Positions 5,766-14,399 of a DNA stretch of 25,144 nucleotides are shown here, piece by piece. The DNA is from SIAJ01 sp036266155. GTDB taxonomy: Bacteria > Planctomycetota > Planctomycetia > Gemmatales > Gemmataceae. Numbering within the stretch: the first letter of the stretch is position 1; each line of letters begins with the position of its first letter. The notes below the pieces were generated by a model. The model saw only the letters and a program-made list of their open reading frames with translations. It was not told the origin of the DNA and did no database searches. The stretch lies in contig DATANR010000376.1 in the NCBI GenBank assembly GCA_036266155.1, positions 1 through 25,144 of the forward strand, written 5' to 3'. A program made the translations under genes and the position numbers.

Positions 5766-8444
5766 CTATTTCCGATCCTTCAACTCCTGCTCCAGCCGCT
5801 TGAGCTGCTCGCGAAGCTGGTCGATCTCCTTCTGCAGATCGCGCTGCATGGGGACTTTCGTCGCCGGCTCGATTCGCGGCGTGCTCGGCGGCGGCGGAGC
5901 AGCCATCTTTGGGCGCTCGTACACAGCGACACGCACATCGTCATCCGCTTCAAAATCCACCGGGATCAGTTTGACGGTTTTGGTGCTGCACGCAATGAAC
6001 AGCCGATCGCCTTCGAACTTGTAGATGCCGACCATTGGATTGTCTTCGGGTTTCGCCATCGTCATGGACATCTGCCGCGGCGACTTGGTTTCGTCGATGC
6101 GGACCCGGCCGTGCGACCCGTCCGATGTCAGCACGCGATCCTTTACGAATTCGGTTGTCTCCGGCTTCTGCCCAGGCTGAACAGGCTTGCCGTCGAGCTG
6201 TGTCAACACCCACGTTCCTTGAAGGCGATCGAGATCGCTTTGCGCGGCTACTGGTGGCCTGACGTCACTGTCCGCCGTCTCCTTGCCCGTGGTGTTCCCA
6301 CGATCTTCCGGTATGCTCTGCCGCGGCGGATCGGGAATCAGTGCCGGTGCGGGACGAAGGTCGGGCGCCGTCGCGGCCGGAATCACGGGAGGACCGGCCG
6401 GCCCAACGAGCGGCATCGGCGGAAGCGTGACGGCCGTCGGCGGAACGAGTGGACCGGGGTCGGCGGCAATCGCCGGCGGAAGCACGTCCCCGACGGGCAT
6501 CGGCGGCGTCGGTTGCGGCGGCGCATCGGGCTTCCACATTTTCGCGGCGCGTTGGAAAGTCAACAGGTAAACGCCGCCTTCGCCATCGCCCTTGAAGTCG
6601 GTCGGTCGCAACAGCGGCGAGCCTTCGAGCTCGGGCAGGCAGAGGACCAGCTTCTCGCCGTCAAGTTTGTAGATGCCGCACAAGCGAACAGCGCTCGTGG
6701 AATAACCGGCTCCGCCAGGCCCTGTGGCCTGCTTGGTCTCCGCCGAGTGCAGCGTGAACCACTTGGGACTGCGCGTGCTGTCGAGGTCCGCATAGGCGAC
6801 GTACGACGAATTGCCCGGCGCATTCACGAGGTCCGTCGGTCCGGTCGCCGGCAACAGTTGAAGACGCCGAAGCGTCGCCCAGCGCTGCGGTTTAGCCGCG
6901 GATTTGGCGAGATTGGCGATCGCGGTTTCCACCGGTCGACCATCGACATCCGCAAGTTCCCAGGCCCCGACAACTTTGCCGAGGTCCGCGCTCTTCGCCG
7001 GATCGAGCGGGACTGCGTTGGTGCTGGCCGCGGTTGTCGGCGGCGTGGGTGGTGGCCCAATCGGCTCGATACTGTCGAAGCGTGGAGTCGCCGCTGGTGG
7101 CTCTTTTCTTGCTGGCTCGTCCCGCTCAAGGGTCACGATGGTCACACCGGCATTGACTGCCGTGGCGAAACGGGTCGGTCGCGCGATCCCCTCGGCCTTG
7201 GTGCGAAAGGCGATTGTCAATGTGCCATCTGGCTCAAAGCGATAAATTCCCTGAAGGCTCTGGCGATTGAGACGCCCGGTCTTCGATGGATCGAATTGAG
7301 TCAGCGTAAAGTCGATGGTCGGCGGTGTTGTCTTTGCGTTTAGCGTAAATTCCTCGGCGGCGTCCTCTTTGATTTCCCCGCCCGTGGACAATGCAGTGCC
7401 GGCAAACTTCCATTCGTAGTCAATTTCGAAAGCGGAAACCCCGACCCGCGTTCCATCGCTTGCTGTGGCTACAAGCCACTTACCCTGGAACTTCTCATAA
7501 TCCGGAGCAACACGTGCCGGCTTTGCAGGCACGACCGGCGCATCCTTGGGTAATGTCTTTGGAGTTTCCTTCGCTGCAGGCCCGTCCTTGCCGGGCTGCT
7601 CACCGGCGCCGCTGGCCGGGCCGGGAATCTGCAAGCTGACGACGACGCCGAGCAGCAAGACGGCCGTGCCCGCGAGGGCGCCGGCCTTGAGTTTAGCGGC
7701 AAACATGGCGGCGAGCACTCCTTCGGTGAGAACGATGGCGGAGACCGACGCGGCACTCGTGTGCATGGCCGCGGCGGCGGTGGATGCAGTCAGGGCTTCC
7801 GGCACAACGACCGGAGCCAGCGTGGAACCGAGAGCGAGCGGGAACCCGTGCCGGCCGAGCTTCCGCCGCAAGAGATCGCGGGCCCGGCCAAGTCTGCTCG
7901 AGAGCGTCCCTTCGGTCAAGCCGAGCCGAGCCGACGCGTCACGCCGCGAGATGCCTTGAAGCTCGCACAGAACCACGGGGTCGCGGTACTTCGCCGGCAA
8001 GCGCTGGAGAGCGGCATCGAACAACGGCAACCAATCAAGCGGCGGATCATCAACGCGAATCGGTTCCGGCATGTTGTCGGTCGGCCGCTCACGCGCGGCG
8101 ATCCGCGACCGCCGCCGCAGCGCTTGCCGCGCGGCCCGATAAGCCACCGCACAGAGCCAGCCGCCGAGCAGGTCGCCCTTGCGGATCGACCGGGCCTTCC
8201 GGATGAGCACCAGGAACGCGGCCTGAAAAGCGTCGTCCGCATCCGTCGTCGGACCAAGGATGCGCCGGCAGACGGCCCGCACCATCGGCCCGTGCCGCGT
8301 GACGACTTCCTCGAACGCCACCTCGTCGCGATCGGCGAGGAAGCGGCCGAGCAGCTCGCGGTCGCCGAGCAGGTGATACAGGCGGCGGCGCTCGGTCCGA
8401 CGCAAGTGGCGGAGTACGCCGTGCATGACCGCGGGGTCCGACAT
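5766..8444 (-). CDS. ECF-type sigma factor with a membrane anchor and three TIGR03067-like domains
   Basis: With the ATG at 8444 the product has 892 residues, about five times a normal ECF sigma factor. Residues 30-112 are sigma region 2 (DRELLGRFLADRDE, RHGPMVRAVCRR, DADDAFQAAFLVL). Residues 140-196 are region 4 with a helix-turn-helix (LPAKYRDPVVLCELQGIS, then LTEGTLSSRLGRARDLL). Residues 255-273 form one transmembrane helix. Beyond it lie a proline/alanine linker and three beta-rich TIGR03067-like units starting FQGKWLV (about 319), VVGAWEL and LQGTWVLTQLDG, each closing on a 'G-I-Y-(K/R)-(F/L)-(E/D)' strand. A charged coiled coil (LQKEIDQLREQLKRLEQELK) ends the protein. The cytoplasmic sigma and extracytoplasmic tail suggest a built-in sensor that replaces a separate anti-sigma factor; this is inference. 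The 8444 ATG has GGAG nine bases upstream; a TTG at 8474 and an ATG at 8459 are worse supported. Confidence 0.85.
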   Translation of the reverse strand: MSDPAVMHGVLRHLRRTERRRLYHLLGDRELLGRFLADRDEVAFEEVVTRHGPMVRAVCRRILGPTTDADDAFQAAFLVLIRKARSIRKGDLLGGWLCAVAYRAARQALRRRSRIAARERPTDNMPEPIRVDDPPLDWLPLFDAALQRLPAKYRDPVVLCELQGISRRDASARLGLTEGTLSSRLGRARDLLRRKLGRHGFPLALGSTLAPVVVPEALTASTAAAAMHTSAASVSAIVLTEGVLAAMFAAKLKAGALAGTAVLLLGVVVSLQIPGPASGAGEQPGKDGPAAKETPKTLPKDAPVVPAKPARVAPDYEKFQGKWLVATASDGTRVGVSAFEIDYEWKFAGTALSTGGEIKEDAAEEFTLNAKTTPPTIDFTLTQFDPSKTGRLNRQSLQGIYRFEPDGTLTIAFRTKAEGIARPTRFATAVNAGVTIVTLERDEPARKEPPAATPRFDSIEPIGPPPTPPTTAASTNAVPLDPAKSADLGKVVGAWELADVDGRPVETAIANLAKSAAKPQRWATLRRLQLLPATGPTDLVNAPGNSSYVAYADLDSTRSPKWFTLHSAETKQATGPGGAGYSTSAVRLCGIYKLDGEKLVLCLPELEGSPLLRPTDFKGDGEGGVYLLTFQRAAKMWKPDAPPQPTPPMPVGDVLPPAIAADPGPLVPPTAVTLPPMPLVGPAGPPVIPAATAPDLRPAPALIPDPPRQSIPEDRGNTTGKETADSDVRPPVAAQSDLDRLQGTWVLTQLDGKPVQPGQKPETTEFVKDRVLTSDGSHGRVRIDETKSPRQMSMTMAKPEDNPMVGIYKFEGDRLFIACSTKTVKLIPVDFEADDDVRVAVYERPKMAAPPPPSTPRIEPATKVPMQRDLQKEIDQLREQLKRLEQELKDRK

Positions 8445-8569
8445 GAGGTGTGACTCCATCCTGGGGTCGACCAAGCTCCTGCACCACTACACTGCCGCAA
8501 CTGGCGGGGCGCGTCCCGATTTTTGGAAAAGTGTATGCGGTCAAGCAACCCCGATCGTGCACGAAATTG

Positions 8570-8619
8570 AGAGATTGCCAACAGAGATTGCCACCCTCCC
8601 CCTATGGTTGGCAATCTCT
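8570..8619. promoter_or_regulatory. Competing inverted repeats in the divergent sigma/ATPase intergenic region
   Basis: AGAGATTGCCAAC (8570-8582) is perfectly complementary to GTTGGCAATCTCT (8607-8619). A second direct copy, AGAGATTGCCA (8583-8593), lies immediately after the first and can pair 11 bases with the same right arm. Only one of the two hairpins can form at a time. The block lies about 130 bases upstream of both divergent start codons (8444 minus, 8752 plus). It could be a three-site operator or an RNA switch in a leader. Confidence 0.6.
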
Positions 8620-8751
8620 GCTTGCGTTTTCGCGCCCATGCCAATACCAGCAAAGGAGATGGGCTGAAAACGCACAGCGCGAAATTCTAGCGCCAGGAAC
8701 CCCCGATTTTGGCCCTTGCACACTTCACCCTTTCACATCGGAGCAAACGTC

Positions 8752-9894
8752 ATGATCTCAACCACCCCTCTGCCGCTCAGTGAAGTTCGGGCCGAATCCG
8801 TCGCCTGGCTTTGGCCCGGCTTTGTCCCGCGCGGCCAACTGACCTTGCTCGACGGCGACCCCAATCTTGGCAAGTCGCTGACGACCACCGACCTGGCCGC
8901 CCGCCTTTCGCGCGGCCTGCCGCTGCCCGACGGCACACCCGTCGGCACGCCTACGCCCACCCGCACGCTGATCGTTCAGGCGGAAGACGGCACGGCGAGT
9001 ACGCTTGTCCCACGCTTGCTCGCCGCCGGCGCCGACCTCAACCACATCTTCGTTCTGCCCGATGCCGTTACGCGCCTGTTGCGGTTGCCGCGCAATCTGC
9101 CGACCCTGGAACGCGCCATTCAATCGACGCGTGCCGAGCTGGTTATCATCGATCCTCTGGTCGCCTTCTTGAGCCGGGCCATTTGCACGGGCAGCGACCA
9201 GATGATGCGCCGCGTCCTCGGCCGGATGGGGGCGATGGCCAATCGCACGGGGACCGCCATCCTGATGGTTCGCCATCTCAACAAGAAGTCGGGCCAGCGT
9301 GCCCTCTATCGCGGCGGCGGCTCGATCGGCATCGTCGGCGTCGCCCGGTCCGCCCTGCTCGCGGCCGAGCATCCGGCGGGCGATGGCCGCAAAGTCCTGG
9401 CGACGCTCAAGACGAACCTGGGCCCCGCGCCGCGCGCACTCACCTATCGCATCGTCGGCACGGAGTCGGGCTCGGCGATCATCGAATGGCTCGAAGCGAT
9501 CGACCTGACGGCCGACGAAGCCCTGTCGCCGGACGACGAGCCAAAATCGGAGCTGGCGATCGTCGTGGCGTCCGAATGGCTGGTGGCCGCCCTCAAGGAC
9601 GGCCCGCGTCCGGCCACCGAAGTCATCGCCGCCGCCCTCGCCGCGGACATCAGCGAAAGGACGCTGCAACGCGCGAAAGAACAAGTCCGCGTCGACAGCA
9701 AGCTGATTGCCGACAAGCAAACGGGCGTCAAGCGCTGGCTCTGGAAACTCTGGAAGCCGCCGTTCGACCTGCCGGAAATGCCGTGGGAAACCGAAGGTTG
9801 GGACCCGACGCCGCAGGCCGACCCGGTGCGGCCCAAGAAGCGGACGCGACGGCAAGCAAGCGAGGAGGAGACGCCGGCGTCGCCGAGTGCGTAA
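8752..9894 (+). CDS. RecA-fold AAA ATPase (RepA/AAA_25-like)
   Basis: The 380-residue product carries a RecA-type ATPase core. The Walker A motif is GDPNLGKS (residues 35-42), TLIVQAEDG forms the next strand, Walker B is ELVIIDP (129-135), and a sensor-like strand ILMVRHLNKKSG precedes a glycine-rich YRGGGSIG and VARSALLA. This arrangement matches the RepA-like hexameric helicase/AAA_25 group common on plasmids, phages and in planctomycete chromosomes. The C-terminal part has a winged-helix-like segment (ATEVIAAALAADISERTLQR) and a basic, disordered tail. The likely role is an ATP-driven DNA-binding protein; no primase, integrase or replication origin lies next to it. The ATG at 8752 has GGAG eight bases upstream; the in-frame TTG at 8716 has no comparable site. 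It is transcribed divergently from the sigma-factor gene. Confidence 0.8.
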   Translation: MISTTPLPLSEVRAESVAWLWPGFVPRGQLTLLDGDPNLGKSLTTTDLAARLSRGLPLPDGTPVGTPTPTRTLIVQAEDGTASTLVPRLLAAGADLNHIFVLPDAVTRLLRLPRNLPTLERAIQSTRAELVIIDPLVAFLSRAICTGSDQMMRRVLGRMGAMANRTGTAILMVRHLNKKSGQRALYRGGGSIGIVGVARSALLAAEHPAGDGRKVLATLKTNLGPAPRALTYRIVGTESGSAIIEWLEAIDLTADEALSPDDEPKSELAIVVASEWLVAALKDGPRPATEVIAAALAADISERTLQRAKEQVRVDSKLIADKQTGVKRWLWKLWKPPFDLPEMPWETEGWDPTPQADPVRPKKRTRRQASEEETPASPSA

Positions 9895-9957
9895 TGGAAT
9901 TCAGCTACAAAGCAGTTGCATTCGACTTGAAGTTTTCGAGCAGGCGGACGGCGAGCG

Positions 9958-10686
9958 TCAGTCGCCGGCCGGTTGCAGGACGACCCGCCATCGTTTCGGC
10001 ATGGCGTTGAATGCGGTCATGTACGTCGCTTCCAGCGGCACTGGAACATAGGAGTCTGGTTCCAGATACAAGGGCATGTCGGGCAAGCGATGGCCGACGC
10101 CAATCGGTTCGATGTACGCCCGCGTGACCAGACCGCATTCATAAGCAACCAGCGTGAGCGGCTTGTCTGGAGGCAAGATGAACGGCTCATCGTTCACCTC
10201 TCCCCAGATGGCCGCGTGGATGCCGTTCGGGTCGCGCTTGGTTGGTGGAAATGGGTCAATCAGCAGCAAGTGAACGCGGTGTTCGAGGAATTCGCACGCT
10301 TTGTTCACGAACGCTCGAAAGCCGTCGCGCGTCGACTTGTTGCCCGGCGAAACGATTTCCAGGACCGCCACGATGTGGTCGCCGCTCACATGCCGGACGA
10401 CGATCGAACTCTTCTTGCGCCGATAGAACTCGGTGGCTGTCTCGGCAGTGAAGCTTGTCTTGGGGCGTGGGAGAGTCGCGATGCTGCCGGCATCGGAATT
10501 CTCCGGTGTCTGAGTTTGGAGCGCCAGGACATCGGGGCCAAAACCCGCGGCAACCTGTTCGGGCAACGCGTAATAATCCTCCGGCAACAGGCCGCTATTG
10601 AGCACCTGGCCGAGAGCCGTGATCCAGTCGTGATGAAACGCGTGAAAGATGCCCGCGTCTACGCGCTTCCAGTCATGCATTGCCAT
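9958..10686 (-). CDS. DUF4058-like protein
   Basis: The 242-residue protein begins MAMHDWKRVDAGIFHAFH and continues LLPEDYYALPEQ, FGPDVLALQ, VRHVSGDHIVAVLEIVSPGN and FLEHRVHLLLIDPFPP. This is the pattern of a large planctomycete and cyanobacterial family annotated as DUF4058. The DHIVAVLEI strand followed by a lysine (GNKSTR) resembles a restriction-endonuclease-like (D/E)-x-K core, but that comparison is mine. The function is unknown. Three ATG codons are in frame at 10692, 10686 and 10680. GGAGG lies one, seven and thirteen bases before them respectively, which favours 10686. It converges with the ATPase gene and lies downstream of the SorC-type regulator on the same strand with a 154-base gap. 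Confidence 0.72.
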   Translation of the reverse strand: MAMHDWKRVDAGIFHAFHHDWITALGQVLNSGLLPEDYYALPEQVAAGFGPDVLALQTQTPENSDAGSIATLPRPKTSFTAETATEFYRRKKSSIVVRHVSGDHIVAVLEIVSPGNKSTRDGFRAFVNKACEFLEHRVHLLLIDPFPPTKRDPNGIHAAIWGEVNDEPFILPPDKPLTLVAYECGLVTRAYIEPIGVGHRLPDMPLYLEPDSYVPVPLEATYMTAFNAMPKRWRVVLQPAGD

Positions 10687-10840
10687 CGCCATGCCTCCGC
10701 GGTCGTGTCCATTGTAGCCGATGGCCCGCGGCGCGATGGGAGGATTGAATTGGCGATCTTTGAACGTCGGCATAATCCAGTCCGCTGGAAAAGTGGACGC
10801 AGGCGGCGACTCTTTTTTCGGCCACGCCAATGTCTGGAGA

Positions 10841-12019
10841 TCAGGACGCACGCGATTGAAGTAAGTGCCGACCTACATGTTCGTCAATGACGAGATGCGT
10901 GATCCAAGGCGGACGTTGGGCCAACACATGCGCAACGGCAGCAGCCTTGTGCCGCCCTCCTGCGATGGCCAGAACCACGCCCTTCTGACAAATCTGCGCC
11001 AGCTTCGTCGGAGTGGTAAGCACCATCTTTTCGTTTAACTTTTGCACGAGCCCTTTTAGCCTAAGTGCAATCGCGGGTTTCAGAGTGCTTCCATCCAGCG
11101 CGCGATCCACGACGAACAGTGAATTGCACACGTCGCCAACCCAATGATGAAAAGGTCCTGGTCCTTCGGCGGGGGGATCGGTGTCGGTTACAAGCTTTCG
11201 GAGCGCAAACAGCTCTTTCTGGACTGAGTCCAGCTCGCTGAACCCCTCAAAGCGTAGCAATCGATGCTCGCCGGCAAGCGCGCCAATGCCGATAAGCGCA
11301 ACGGTCACATCCGAGACATTGACGCGCTTATTTGGCTGCGTGATCGGGCCGTTTACGTAGCGGGGTGCGGCCGTCGTTCCGAGTGCGCTTTTTAAGAGCG
11401 ACGCGATTGAGTCGGCATCCAAACTAGGCGGAACGATGCTCTCAAAGTTGGTCTGCTGCCACATACGATTCGATATTTGACCGGTGAGCGAGACAACTCG
11501 TTCGGGAAAGTACGAACTCGACGGTGGAATGTGGCAAGACGCTGCGGTGTAGTACAACGCTCGGCCACCCGACGTTCCGACAACATCCTTGGCTCGAATC
11601 AGAGTCGTAGCAATTCGGCCGGCCCACATACCCAAATGCATATGAATGAGGTCGTTGTGGCGACGCCATTCCTCATCGTTGTCGGTTGGGTTTCCGGATG
11701 GCGTGCGGAGTCGGGTTGTGTCGACGACAACGACATCGCGGAGCCCGAAGCGCCGCACGATTTGGTCTTCGAGATCGGGGAGAAGCGGTAGGTACCGAGA
11801 CTGCAGGGCTTCTTCGACAACGAGGTGATGTACCTTCTTCTCAAGATCCCATTGCCGGACGAGCTTGCCAATCTGGCTGTCATATTTGGTCAATTCATCC
11901 GGAGTGGCGTCCGGGAACATCCGCTCGGAAACCACACGATATTGGCGTTTCTCGAACGGGAGCGACCAGAAGATCCGTGAAACCTCGCACGGATCTAGCG
12001 GTGTCGTCATTTTTTGCAT
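10841..12019 (-). CDS. SorC-family sugar-binding transcriptional regulator
   Basis: The 392-residue protein has the SorC effector domain over most of its length. It shows LEDQIVRRFGLRDVVVVD, then VVGTSGGRALYYTA (family 'G-(V/T)-S-x-G-R-(T/A)-L'), VALIGIGALAG, VGDVCNSLFVVDRALDG and, near the end, VVLAIAGGRHKAAAVAHVL and THLVIDEHVGRHLL. SorC regulators bind phosphorylated sugars such as deoxyribose or sorbitol phosphates and release or activate promoters. The DNA-binding end is unusual: residues 46-68 (YDSQIGKLVRQWDLEKKVHH) align with the recognition helix and wing, but the sequence before it is hard to match to a standard helix-turn-helix. The start at 12019 has GAGG six bases upstream. It diverges from the double-GNAT gene across a duplicated 140-bp region, which probably holds its own operators. 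Confidence 0.78.
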   Translation of the reverse strand: MQKMTTPLDPCEVSRIFWSLPFEKRQYRVVSERMFPDATPDELTKYDSQIGKLVRQWDLEKKVHHLVVEEALQSRYLPLLPDLEDQIVRRFGLRDVVVVDTTRLRTPSGNPTDNDEEWRRHNDLIHMHLGMWAGRIATTLIRAKDVVGTSGGRALYYTAASCHIPPSSSYFPERVVSLTGQISNRMWQQTNFESIVPPSLDADSIASLLKSALGTTAAPRYVNGPITQPNKRVNVSDVTVALIGIGALAGEHRLLRFEGFSELDSVQKELFALRKLVTDTDPPAEGPGPFHHWVGDVCNSLFVVDRALDGSTLKPAIALRLKGLVQKLNEKMVLTTPTKLAQICQKGVVLAIAGGRHKAAAVAHVLAQRPPWITHLVIDEHVGRHLLQSRAS

Positions 12020-12080
12020 GTTACCCTCACGGTCGTAATAAAAATCTTCTCAATCTTGACAAGCCGCCAAAATTAATGCG

Positions 12081-12362
12081 CACAAATATTCCAGTTCTAG
12101 AAATTTTTCTGTTTCTGGACATGAATCTCCCGGTCATTCTACTGTCCAATCACCCAAATGCTCACCGTTCAATCGCCCCCAGTGCCCTGCACTGCCGAGC
12201 CTTCAGCTGTTCTTCTTTGTCACAAATATTCCGATTCTAGCAATTTTTCTGTTGCAGGACATGAATCTCCCGGTCATACTACTGTCCAATCGCCCAAATG
12301 CTCACCGCTCTATTGCCCCTCCGTTGCCCCGCACTGCCGAGCCTTCAGCTGTTCTTCTTTGT
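12081..12362. repeat. 140-bp tandem direct duplication between divergent genes
   Basis: Copy 1 spans 12081-12220 and copy 2 spans 12221-12362, directly abutting. Both start CACAAATATTCC and end CTTCAGCTGTTCTTCTTTGT, share GGACATGAATCTCCCGGTCA and CAATC(A/G)CCCAAATGCTCACC, and are about 90% identical by eye with a two-base length difference. The whole unit lies in the 365-base gap between the SorC-type gene (minus) and the GNAT gene (plus), and ends eight bases before the GNAT ribosome-binding site. The region is more AT-rich than its surroundings, as expected for promoters. No gene is seen in this gap. Confidence 0.9.
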
Positions 12363-12384
12363 CTTTACTTTGGAGGTTCAACAG

Positions 12385-13392
12385 ATGTTCCGCGTCACCG
12401 TAGCGCCTACGGCCGGCCCTGCCGATAGCGCCGACATCGTCAGCGTGGTGTATCGATCTAGTCGCAATCACCAGCGGCGGCTCAGTTACGGTCAATTGTG
12501 TTCGGCGTTTCAGAAGTCGCAGGAGGCGCCAGCTTCGAGCGACCGAATCCAATTCTCGCTGTATCGGATCAATTCCGAACCCGCAGCATTGGTGACAACC
12601 GCCGTCCATTGGGATGAAGTGGTTCGAGCAACATACCTTTGCATCCGTGATTTGTACATCGATCAACGCTTTCGCGGCGCGGGTCTCGAACGCGTTTTGA
12701 CCGAGCCCCTTGCGAAGGCTAATCACGGTCGAGAATTGCGGATGCTCGTGAGTTGCAAGGACATTGAGATGCTCGACGCCTGTTCTTGCTCGCAGTTTGG
12801 CGAAAAGGACTATAGGATGCTGACGAAATCCCTAACCACCGCCGACGTCCATGCGCAGAAACAGCGCGTCGAAATTCTCAACGATCTGCAGGTTATGCGC
12901 CACGAAACCTTTAACAACGAGTCCTACTTCACGCGGCACGCACGCTTGGAGGATGAGGACGCGATTGTGAAGTACACGCGCATGATGGGACGCGAGACCC
13001 TCTCTCAGGACTTGCGCCTCGAAGTTGTTCGACAGGGCGTGCGACGAGCCTTGTATCCGAATATCGATTCCGCCACTGTGGGCGAGTACATGGTCACGAC
13101 GCACAAGCAGGTTGTCGTCGCCATCATGAAAGTTGTGCCGCAATACGATCCCTTTGACGGATCGTGGATCGCATACCTGCGCCGCGCCTACATCCACCAA
13201 AAACACCGTGGAAAGGGACTACTGGGAGCATTGATCGACGCCGCGCTCGGCCTCGTCTGTCGCTTGGCGACAAGAGAACTTCGCTCGTTCGTTCACCGCG
13301 GCAATGCCAGCGAAGACTACGTCGCTTTGCACGCCTTCGAAAGTTACGGTTTCCGACGCGACGACGATGTTCTGTTCGTGAATCGGCGATAA
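12385..13392 (+). CDS. Tandem-domain GNAT acetyltransferase
   Basis: The 335-residue product appears to contain two GNAT folds. The first centres on residues 88-112: IRDLYIDQRFRGAGLERVL, the 'strand-(R/Q)-x-x-G-x-(G/A)' acetyl-CoA loop. The second is clearer: WIAYLRRAYIHQKHRGKGLL (261-280) is motif A with R-G-K-G, and ALHAFESYGFRRDDDVLFV (314-332) is the usual C-terminal motif B strand. GNAT enzymes move an acetyl group from acetyl-CoA to an amine on a small molecule or protein; the substrate cannot be read. The ATG at 12385 has TGGAGG eight bases before it, so the longer open frame from 12298 is rejected. It is divergent from the SorC-type regulator, which may control it. Confidence 0.75.
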   Translation: MFRVTVAPTAGPADSADIVSVVYRSSRNHQRRLSYGQLCSAFQKSQEAPASSDRIQFSLYRINSEPAALVTTAVHWDEVVRATYLCIRDLYIDQRFRGAGLERVLTEPLAKANHGRELRMLVSCKDIEMLDACSCSQFGEKDYRMLTKSLTTADVHAQKQRVEILNDLQVMRHETFNNESYFTRHARLEDEDAIVKYTRMMGRETLSQDLRLEVVRQGVRRALYPNIDSATVGEYMVTTHKQVVVAIMKVVPQYDPFDGSWIAYLRRAYIHQKHRGKGLLGALIDAALGLVCRLATRELRSFVHRGNASEDYVALHAFESYGFRRDDDVLFVNRR

Positions 13393-13590
13393 GTGATCGC
13401 AGGTACAACGGCCCCGCCGTTTGCCTTGTGCGAAGAGCGCCGCTTCCGCCATCCGCTAAGAACCGAAAGTGGCGTTCTTGCACCGCTACCTGCCGAGGGC
13501 CGGAAACCACAGATATGGCCTGTGTCTGGTCTTGACGTCCGGTTGCAACCTCGGCTACGCGGCCACCTCTTGCGCGTCAAATCCGAGACC

Positions 13591-14367
13591 ATGCCCATGA
13601 AAGCAGCGTACCTGGCAATTGTCATTGCTTGCTTGACAGGACGGGACATTTTCGCCCAGCCTCCGCAGGATACGACGTCACGCGCCACGATGCCGAGCGC
13701 TCGGAAGATTGAGGCGACGGCGGTGGTTGCGATGTGCTCGGTGCCATACTGTCTTGATCTCGCCTGGCAGATTCCCCTCGGGAGCCGGCTGGGCTGGCTC
13801 ACGGCATCCGCGGCAAATCCCGATCCTGTTCGTTCACCGGCCCGAGTCTTCTTGCTGCGGGGGACTGGAACCGTATTCAGTTCCGGTTACGGAGAACTCT
13901 GTACGAGGCTGCGCCGGGCCGGAATTTGGAGCGAGGACCTCGCCGATGTCGGCAATCACTGGATCTGCCGACATCTGCTCGCGGAGCATCGTGCCGGTCG
14001 GTTGCGCGGCGCGGTGGTCCTTGTCGGGCATTCTCGTGGTGGACGCCATGTCCTTGACGCCGCACGTGAACTTGAGAAGGCCGGCATTGCCGTGGACCTG
14101 CTGGTTTGCGTCGATGTAGCGCTGCCGCCGACCGTCCCGCGCAACGTTCGGCGCGCGATCAGCATGTACATGAGCCAACGACGCATCTACCCCGCCGATC
14201 CTCTGAGGCGCGACGATGGGTCGATTGCGGGCATCGAGAACATCGATCTCAACGATCCCAACGCGACGATCAAGGTGCGCGGACTGCATCACTTGAATAT
14301 CACCGCGAGCCCGGCGGTGCACGATCTGATCGTCGAACGCATTCGGCAACTTGCCGGAAATAAATGA
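13591..14367 (+). CDS. Exported alpha/beta-hydrolase-like protein
   Basis: The 258-residue protein starts with a signal peptide: MPMKAAYLAIVIACLTG with likely cleavage after DIFAQ. The mature part follows an alpha/beta hydrolase plan: FLLRGTGTVFSSGYGEL as the oxyanion-strand region, VVLVGHSRGGRHVL as the nucleophile elbow (Ser148), LLVCVDVALPP with a candidate acid (Asp175), and GLHHLNI with candidate catalytic histidines near the end. The similarity is to thioesterase/lipase-like members annotated only as alpha/beta hydrolase; the substrate is unknown. Start choice is between 13591 and 13597; the ribosome-binding signal is weak (GAG). Nothing was found in the 198 bases before it, so it probably has its own promoter. 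Confidence 0.72.
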   Translation: MPMKAAYLAIVIACLTGRDIFAQPPQDTTSRATMPSARKIEATAVVAMCSVPYCLDLAWQIPLGSRLGWLTASAANPDPVRSPARVFLLRGTGTVFSSGYGELCTRLRRAGIWSEDLADVGNHWICRHLLAEHRAGRLRGAVVLVGHSRGGRHVLDAARELEKAGIAVDLLVCVDVALPPTVPRNVRRAISMYMSQRRIYPADPLRRDDGSIAGIENIDLNDPNATIKVRGLHHLNITASPAVHDLIVERIRQLAGNK

Positions 14368-14399
14368 CGAGGGTGGCGGAACCGAGTGGCCGTCCGCCA

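Noticed and set aside
5007..7343. Long plus-strand open frame of 778 codons
   Set aside because: It runs antisense through the glycosyltransferase start, the palindrome and the sigma-factor tail. The arginine/alanine-rich product has no motif, which is typical of a reverse-strand shadow.
12020..12384. 140-bp repeats considered as the beginning of a CRISPR array
   Set aside because: There are only two directly abutting copies with no spacers, and the unit is far longer than a CRISPR repeat.
14374..14399. Short inverted repeat TGGCGGA/TCCGCCA between convergent hydrolase and nuclease genes
   Set aside because: Only seven base pairs with a 12-base loop and no T-run; too weak to call a terminator.
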